Positions 15,278-18,767 of a stretch of 18,767 nucleotides of DNA are shown one piece after another (the stretch's first letter is position 1; each line of letters begins with the position of its first letter). Both the position numbers and the translations under genes were made by a program. The stretch is from an uncultured Clostridia bacterium (GTDB lineage Bacteria > Bacillota > Clostridia > Christensenellales > Borkfalkiaceae), in NCBI GenBank assembly GCA_905235815.1, contig CAJOMT010000011.1:1-18767 (forward strand), read 5' to 3'. Under the pieces are notes generated by a model. That model saw only the letters and a list, made by a program, of their open reading frames with translations, was not told the origin of the DNA and ran no database searches.

Positions 15278-17077
15278 TTAGTTTTGGTGGAATTCGGTAT
15301 CGCCGTCGGTTGAACCGTTATCTCCTTGCGGCGCTTCCGCCTGCGCTTGCTGATAGAGTTTCGTAAATACCGCCTGAACGTCGTTCGAAAGTTTTTCGGT
15401 AGCCTTTACGATTCTGTCGTTATCGTCGCTTGCGAGTTCTTCCTTAGCCTCTTTGACTGCGTTCTCTACGGTAGCCTTATCCTCTTCGGAAAGTTTATCT
15501 CCGCTCTCTTTAACCGTCTTTTCTACTTGGAATATAAGACTGTCGAGCTTGTTCTTGTTTTCTACCGCCTCTTTTCTCTTCTTATCTTCCTCTTCGTATC
15601 TCTCCGCCTCTTTAACAGCCTTGTCGATATCTTCTTCGGAAAGGTTGGTCGACGACGTTATCGTTATATCCGCCGCTTTCTGCGTGCCTAAATCTTTCGC
15701 GGTAACGTGAACTATGCCGCTTGCATCTATATCGAACGTAACTTCTATCTGAGGTATTCCTCTCGGCGCCGGAGCAATTCCTCCGAGATTGAATTGACCT
15801 AAAGTCTTATTGTCTTTGGCAAATTGTCTTTCGCCTTGCAATACGTGAATAGTAACCTCGGGCTGATTATCCGCAGCGGTCGAGAAAACTTGAGATTTCT
15901 TTACCGGTATAGTGGTATTTCTGTCGATAAGTTTTGTGAACACGCCGCCGAGGGTTTCGATACCCAATGAAAGCGGAGTTACGTCCAAAAGCAATACGTC
16001 CTTTACTTCGCCCGTCAATACGCCGCCTTGAATAGCTGCGCCGATCGCTACGCATTCGTCGGGGTTGATTCCCTTGAACGGATCTTTGCCCGTTTCTTGT
16101 TTTACTGCCTCTACTACCGCCGGTATTCTCGTAGAACCGCCGACTAATATTACTTTCGCAATATCGCTATAAGAAAGTCCTGCGTCTTTCATCGCCTTTC
16201 TCATAGGCTCTTTCGTCATCTCGACGAGGTCTTTCGTCATAGTGTCGAACTTGTCTTTGGTAAGCGTTACGTCGAGGTGCTTCGGGCCGGTTGCGTCCGC
16301 AGTTATGAACGGAAGGTTGATATTGGTCGAACTCATGCTCGAAAGTTCAATTTTAGCCTTTTCAGCCGCCTCTTTTATTCTCTGCATAGCCATCTTATCT
16401 TTGGAAAGGTCTATGCCCTCTTTGGATTTGAAGTCTTCTACTACCCAATCCATTATTCTCTTATCGAAATCGTCGCCGCCGAGCGATACGTTACCGTTCG
16501 TCGCCAAAACTTCGAACACTCCGTCGCCTATATCGAGTATGGAAACGTCGAACGTGCCGCCGCCCAAGTCGTATATCATAACTTTATGCGAAGACTTATC
16601 CTTGTCAAGTCCGTATGCGAGAGCCGCCGCAGTCGGTTCGTTTATTATACGAAGAACGTTAAGTCCCGCAATTTTACCTGCGTCTTTCGTCGCTTGACGC
16701 TGACTGTCGTTAAAGTATGCCGGACAAGTGATTACCGCATCTTTTACCGGTTCGCCCAAATAAGCTTCGGCGTCCTTTTTAAGTTTGCTGAGTATCATTG
16801 CGGAAATTTCCTGCGGGGAAAATTGCTTTCCGTCAATTGCGACTTTGTAGTCGGAACCCATATGTCTTTTAATCGATATTACCGTTCTGTCGCTGTTGGC
16901 TACCGCTTGACGCTTTGCGACCTGACCTACGAGCCTTTCGCCGTCTTTTTGAAAACCTACTACCGACGGGGTCGTTCTCGAACCCTCGGCATTCGCTATA
17001 ACTACCGGCTCGCCGCCTTCCATAACGGCAACGCAAGAGTTTGTCGTTCCTAAATCAATTCCTATTATTTTACTCAT
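15278..17077 (-). CDS. dnaK: Chaperone protein DnaK (Hsp70)
   Basis: ATP-driven chaperone. 599 residues: an N-terminal ATPase domain with IDLGTTNS (6-13), the phosphate-2 motif DLGGGTFDVS and the adenosine motif GGSTRIP, the interdomain linker VLLLDVTPLSLG, then the substrate-binding domain and helical lid. It lacks the roughly 23-residue insert after the IKRHMG region that Gram-negative DnaK has, which supports a Gram-positive host. The C-terminus ends DGDTEFHQN instead of the usual strongly acidic tail, but the reading frame is intact and the protein is otherwise complete. GAGGT sits 8 bases before the ATG. It follows grpE by 60 bases. Confidence 0.98.
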   Translation of the reverse strand: MSKIIGIDLGTTNSCVAVMEGGEPVVIANAEGSRTTPSVVGFQKDGERLVGQVAKRQAVANSDRTVISIKRHMGSDYKVAIDGKQFSPQEISAMILSKLKKDAEAYLGEPVKDAVITCPAYFNDSQRQATKDAGKIAGLNVLRIINEPTAAALAYGLDKDKSSHKVMIYDLGGGTFDVSILDIGDGVFEVLATNGNVSLGGDDFDKRIMDWVVEDFKSKEGIDLSKDKMAMQRIKEAAEKAKIELSSMSSTNINLPFITADATGPKHLDVTLTKDKFDTMTKDLVEMTKEPMRKAMKDAGLSYSDIAKVILVGGSTRIPAVVEAVKQETGKDPFKGINPDECVAIGAAIQGGVLTGEVKDVLLLDVTPLSLGIETLGGVFTKLIDRNTTIPVKKSQVFSTAADNQPEVTIHVLQGERQFAKDNKTLGQFNLGGIAPAPRGIPQIEVTFDIDASGIVHVTAKDLGTQKAADITITSSTNLSEEDIDKAVKEAERYEEEDKKRKEAVENKNKLDSLIFQVEKTVKESGDKLSEEDKATVENAVKEAKEELASDDNDRIVKATEKLSNDVQAVFTKLYQQAQAEAPQGDNGSTDGDTEFHQN

Positions 17078-17137
17078 AATCTATTACCTCACTTTTTGTT
17101 TATTTTTTATATTTAATCGTCATATAGACCGACTTTT

Positions 17138-17755
17138 CTATTTTACAACCGACACTTGAGCATATCTTATAATCTTGTCGCCGAGTTTATATCCTCTGCC
17201 GAAAACTTGCTTTATCGTGCCGCTCTTTTCGCCATCTTCGCCGTCTACCTGCATTACCGCAGCCGCAACGTTCGGGTCAAATTCGGATCCCGCTTCGGGA
17301 GAAAATTCTTTTACTCCGAGACCGTCGAGCGTATCGTTGAATTTTTTTACGAGCTTTTCTATGCCCTCTCTCGTCTTGTCGTCGAGTTCCATTTTTAAAG
17401 CCCAATCCAAACTGTCGCCTATCGCCAAAATCTTGCTTACCGCTTCCGTCCTTCCGTCGTCGTATGCGGCGCGAACTTCTTCCGCTTTGCGCTTTCTGAC
17501 GTTCTCGCAATCGGCTCTCGCACGAAGATAATCGTTGTGATTTTCTTCTGCCTCCGCCTTTAATTTTTCGACTTCATCAGAGAGTTCTTTGTTCGCGGCA
17601 ATGTATTCCGCCAAAAGTTTTTTGGCTTTCTTTTCGCTCAACTTCTCGATATACGCTGCGTCCTCGTCTTCAATTTTACTCTTTGGTTCGGATTTTATCT
17701 CCTCTTCCGCTTTTAATTCTTCTTTTTCGTCTTTCTTTTTTGCTTTTTCTGCCAT
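17138..17755 (-). CDS. grpE: Nucleotide exchange factor GrpE
   Basis: Releases ADP from DnaK to reset the chaperone cycle. 205 residues: a very charged Lys/Glu-rich N-terminus (1-40), a long coiled-coil (about 40-100, including NDYLRARADCENVRKR), a four-helix region and the C-terminal beta domain that wedges into DnaK, ending in VFGRGYKLGDKIIRYAQVSV, which is diagnostic. The ATG begins one base after the hrcA stop (TAAGATG) with only a weak AGGT upstream, so translation is probably coupled to hrcA. Confidence 0.97.
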   Translation of the reverse strand: MAEKAKKKDEKEELKAEEEIKSEPKSKIEDEDAAYIEKLSEKKAKKLLAEYIAANKELSDEVEKLKAEAEENHNDYLRARADCENVRKRKAEEVRAAYDDGRTEAVSKILAIGDSLDWALKMELDDKTREGIEKLVKKFNDTLDGLGVKEFSPEAGSEFDPNVAAAVMQVDGEDGEKSGTIKQVFGRGYKLGDKIIRYAQVSVVK

Positions 17756-17756
17756 C

Positions 17757-18767
17757 TTAATACCTATCAGTCAATATACTTTCCAAAATTTTTCCGACGT
17801 TTTCCAAAACCGCAACTACTTTTTGATAATCCATTCTCGTCGGCCCCAAAACTCCGTACGTTCCGAGTTTGTTGCCGTTCACCGTATACGTTGCGGTTAC
17901 GAGCGAACAACCTTCGGGAATTTCATCGTAGCCGTCGGTGCCTATCTTGACGTTTATCTTTATATCCTTGCCGTCTTCGGTCAATAAGTTCATTACCTTA
18001 TCTTTACTCGTTACGACGGATAAAAAGTCCTTTATCTTGCCGATATCGGCGTATTCGGGGTGTTCGAGTATCTTGTCTTCTCCCTCGGTAACGACGTCGG
18101 TATCGCTCGCTTTCATATACGTCTTTAACGCCTCGATAACGTTTACGAAAATATTTTTATATCCCATAAAACTGTCTTCGAGTTCGGGCTTTAAGTTGCA
18201 GACTTCGTCAAAACTCTTGCCCCTTAACATATTTCCGAGAACGGTTTCGGATTCCGTCAACTGTTCGTCCGTCATGGTCGGCGGCACGTCGATGTAATTA
18301 TCTTTAAGCAACCTGTATTCCGTAACTATAAGTACGAGCGCTTGGTCTTGTTTATATCTGAAAAATTTAATGTTCTCGATTTTTTCGCTCAAATCCTTGT
18401 TTTGCATTCCCACCGACGGATAAGACGTGAGTTCGCTTATAACCTTCGTGGTATTTTTTATGACTTCTTCGAGATTATCCGCCTTTTCGAGAAAGATTTG
18501 TTTGATATAGTCTAACTCTTTATCGCTGAGTTTATCCTTTACCATTAAATCGCTTACATATAATTTATATGCTTCCGCTGACGGAACTCTTCCCGATGAC
18601 GTGTGGATTTGTGTTAAATATCCGAGTTCTTCGAGCGCCGATAATTCGTTCCTGATCGTCGCCGACGACAGATTCTTCAAATGCCTTTCCGTTAAACTCT
18701 TTGACGATACGGGAACGGCAGATTCAATGTAATCGTCTACTACATATTGAAGTATTTTCTTCTTTCT
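17757..18767 (-). CDS. hrcA: Heat-inducible transcription repressor HrcA (5' end missing)
   Basis: HrcA represses the dnaK (and often groE) operons by binding the CIRCE inverted repeat and is kept active by GroEL. The frame stays open from the stop at 17757 to the right edge: 336 residues are visible, starting RKKKILQYVVDDYIESAVPV, which is the usual HrcA N-terminus, so only a few residues are missing. A start at the TTG at 18680 would delete half the DNA-binding domain. The helix-turn-helix stretch LSSATIRNEL is intact; the middle and C-terminal parts (LGPTRMDYQKV) match the family. First gene of the visible stress operon; the promoter and CIRCE element must lie beyond the edge. Confidence 0.96.
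   Translation of the reverse strand, partial: RKKKILQYVVDDYIESAVPVSSKSLTERHLKNLSSATIRNELSALEELGYLTQIHTSSGRVPSAEAYKLYVSDLMVKDKLSDKELDYIKQIFLEKADNLEEVIKNTTKVISELTSYPSVGMQNKDLSEKIENIKFFRYKQDQALVLIVTEYRLLKDNYIDVPPTMTDEQLTESETVLGNMLRGKSFDEVCNLKPELEDSFMGYKNIFVNVIEALKTYMKASDTDVVTEGEDKILEHPEYADIGKIKDFLSVVTSKDKVMNLLTEDGKDIKINVKIGTDGYDEIPEGCSLVTATYTVNGNKLGTYGVLGPTRMDYQKVVAVLENVGKILESILTDRY

Noticed and set aside
16277..17053. Long open frame (258 codons) on the strand opposite dnaK
   Set aside because: It is fully antisense to a conserved dnaK reading frame, has no ribosome site or recognisable domain, and is explained by codon bias in the real gene. The same holds for the many other antisense frames in the window.
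17078..17137. CIRCE operator or internal heat-shock promoter in the grpE-dnaK gap
   Set aside because: No copy of the TTAGCACTC/GAGTGCTAA repeat is visible in this gap or elsewhere in the window; it most likely lies upstream of hrcA, beyond the right edge.

Overview
The window looks like a chromosomal housekeeping segment from a low-to-mid GC Gram-positive bacterium, most likely an uncultured member of the Clostridia (Firmicutes). Evidence for this: DnaK lacks the roughly 23-residue N-terminal insert of Gram-negative DnaK; the heat-shock operon has the Firmicutes order hrcA-grpE-dnaK-dnaJ; a Xaa-Pro peptidase sits directly before efp, as in Bacillus; the first gene is a DnaC/DnaI-type helicase loader with a Cys-rich N-terminal region; and several genes have strong AGGAGG-like ribosome binding sites. 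I see no phage, IS element, CRISPR array, tRNA or rRNA. Coding density is high and no stretch over 300 bases lacks a gene.

Layout from left to right. (1) The 3' part of a helicase-loader gene on the + strand runs in from the left edge and ends at a bidirectional terminator. (2) A five-gene minus-strand operon, proS - CPBP protease - unknown membrane protein - mnmE - lysR (7048 down to 998), has gene junctions between a 1-base overlap and 15 bases. It is read from a good sigma-A promoter. (3) Divergent from it, tkt (transketolase) is read to the right from a near-consensus extended -10 promoter; its mRNA should begin with a hairpin. (4) A ktrB-ktrA potassium uptake pair follows on the + strand with its own promoter and a strong terminator. 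(5) On the minus strand come a FabG-like reductase and, upstream of it, a pepQ-like peptidase plus efp. (6) The right end is the stress operon hrcA-grpE-dnaK-dnaJ on the minus strand; hrcA is cut by the right edge, so its promoter and any CIRCE operator lie outside.

How the genes work together: proS, mnmE and efp all serve translation (tRNA-Pro charging, tRNA wobble modification, relief of polyproline stalling), and the Xaa-Pro peptidase recycles proline-containing peptides. HrcA, GrpE, DnaK and DnaJ form a self-regulating chaperone unit. KtrAB is a complete two-part potassium transporter.

Three starts are reassigned here from local signals: tkt at 7274 (a promoter lies inside the longer frame), proS at 7048, and mnmE at 3255. 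Two edge genes (the helicase loader and hrcA) stay open to the window ends and are partial. I found no convincing undescribed multi-gene system. The most notable loose ends are a probable leaderless start for the Xaa-Pro peptidase, a membrane protein with a repeated acidic S/D-D-P-F/Y tail next to a CPBP protease inside a translation operon, and a double hairpin with unexpected polarity between efp and the reductase.
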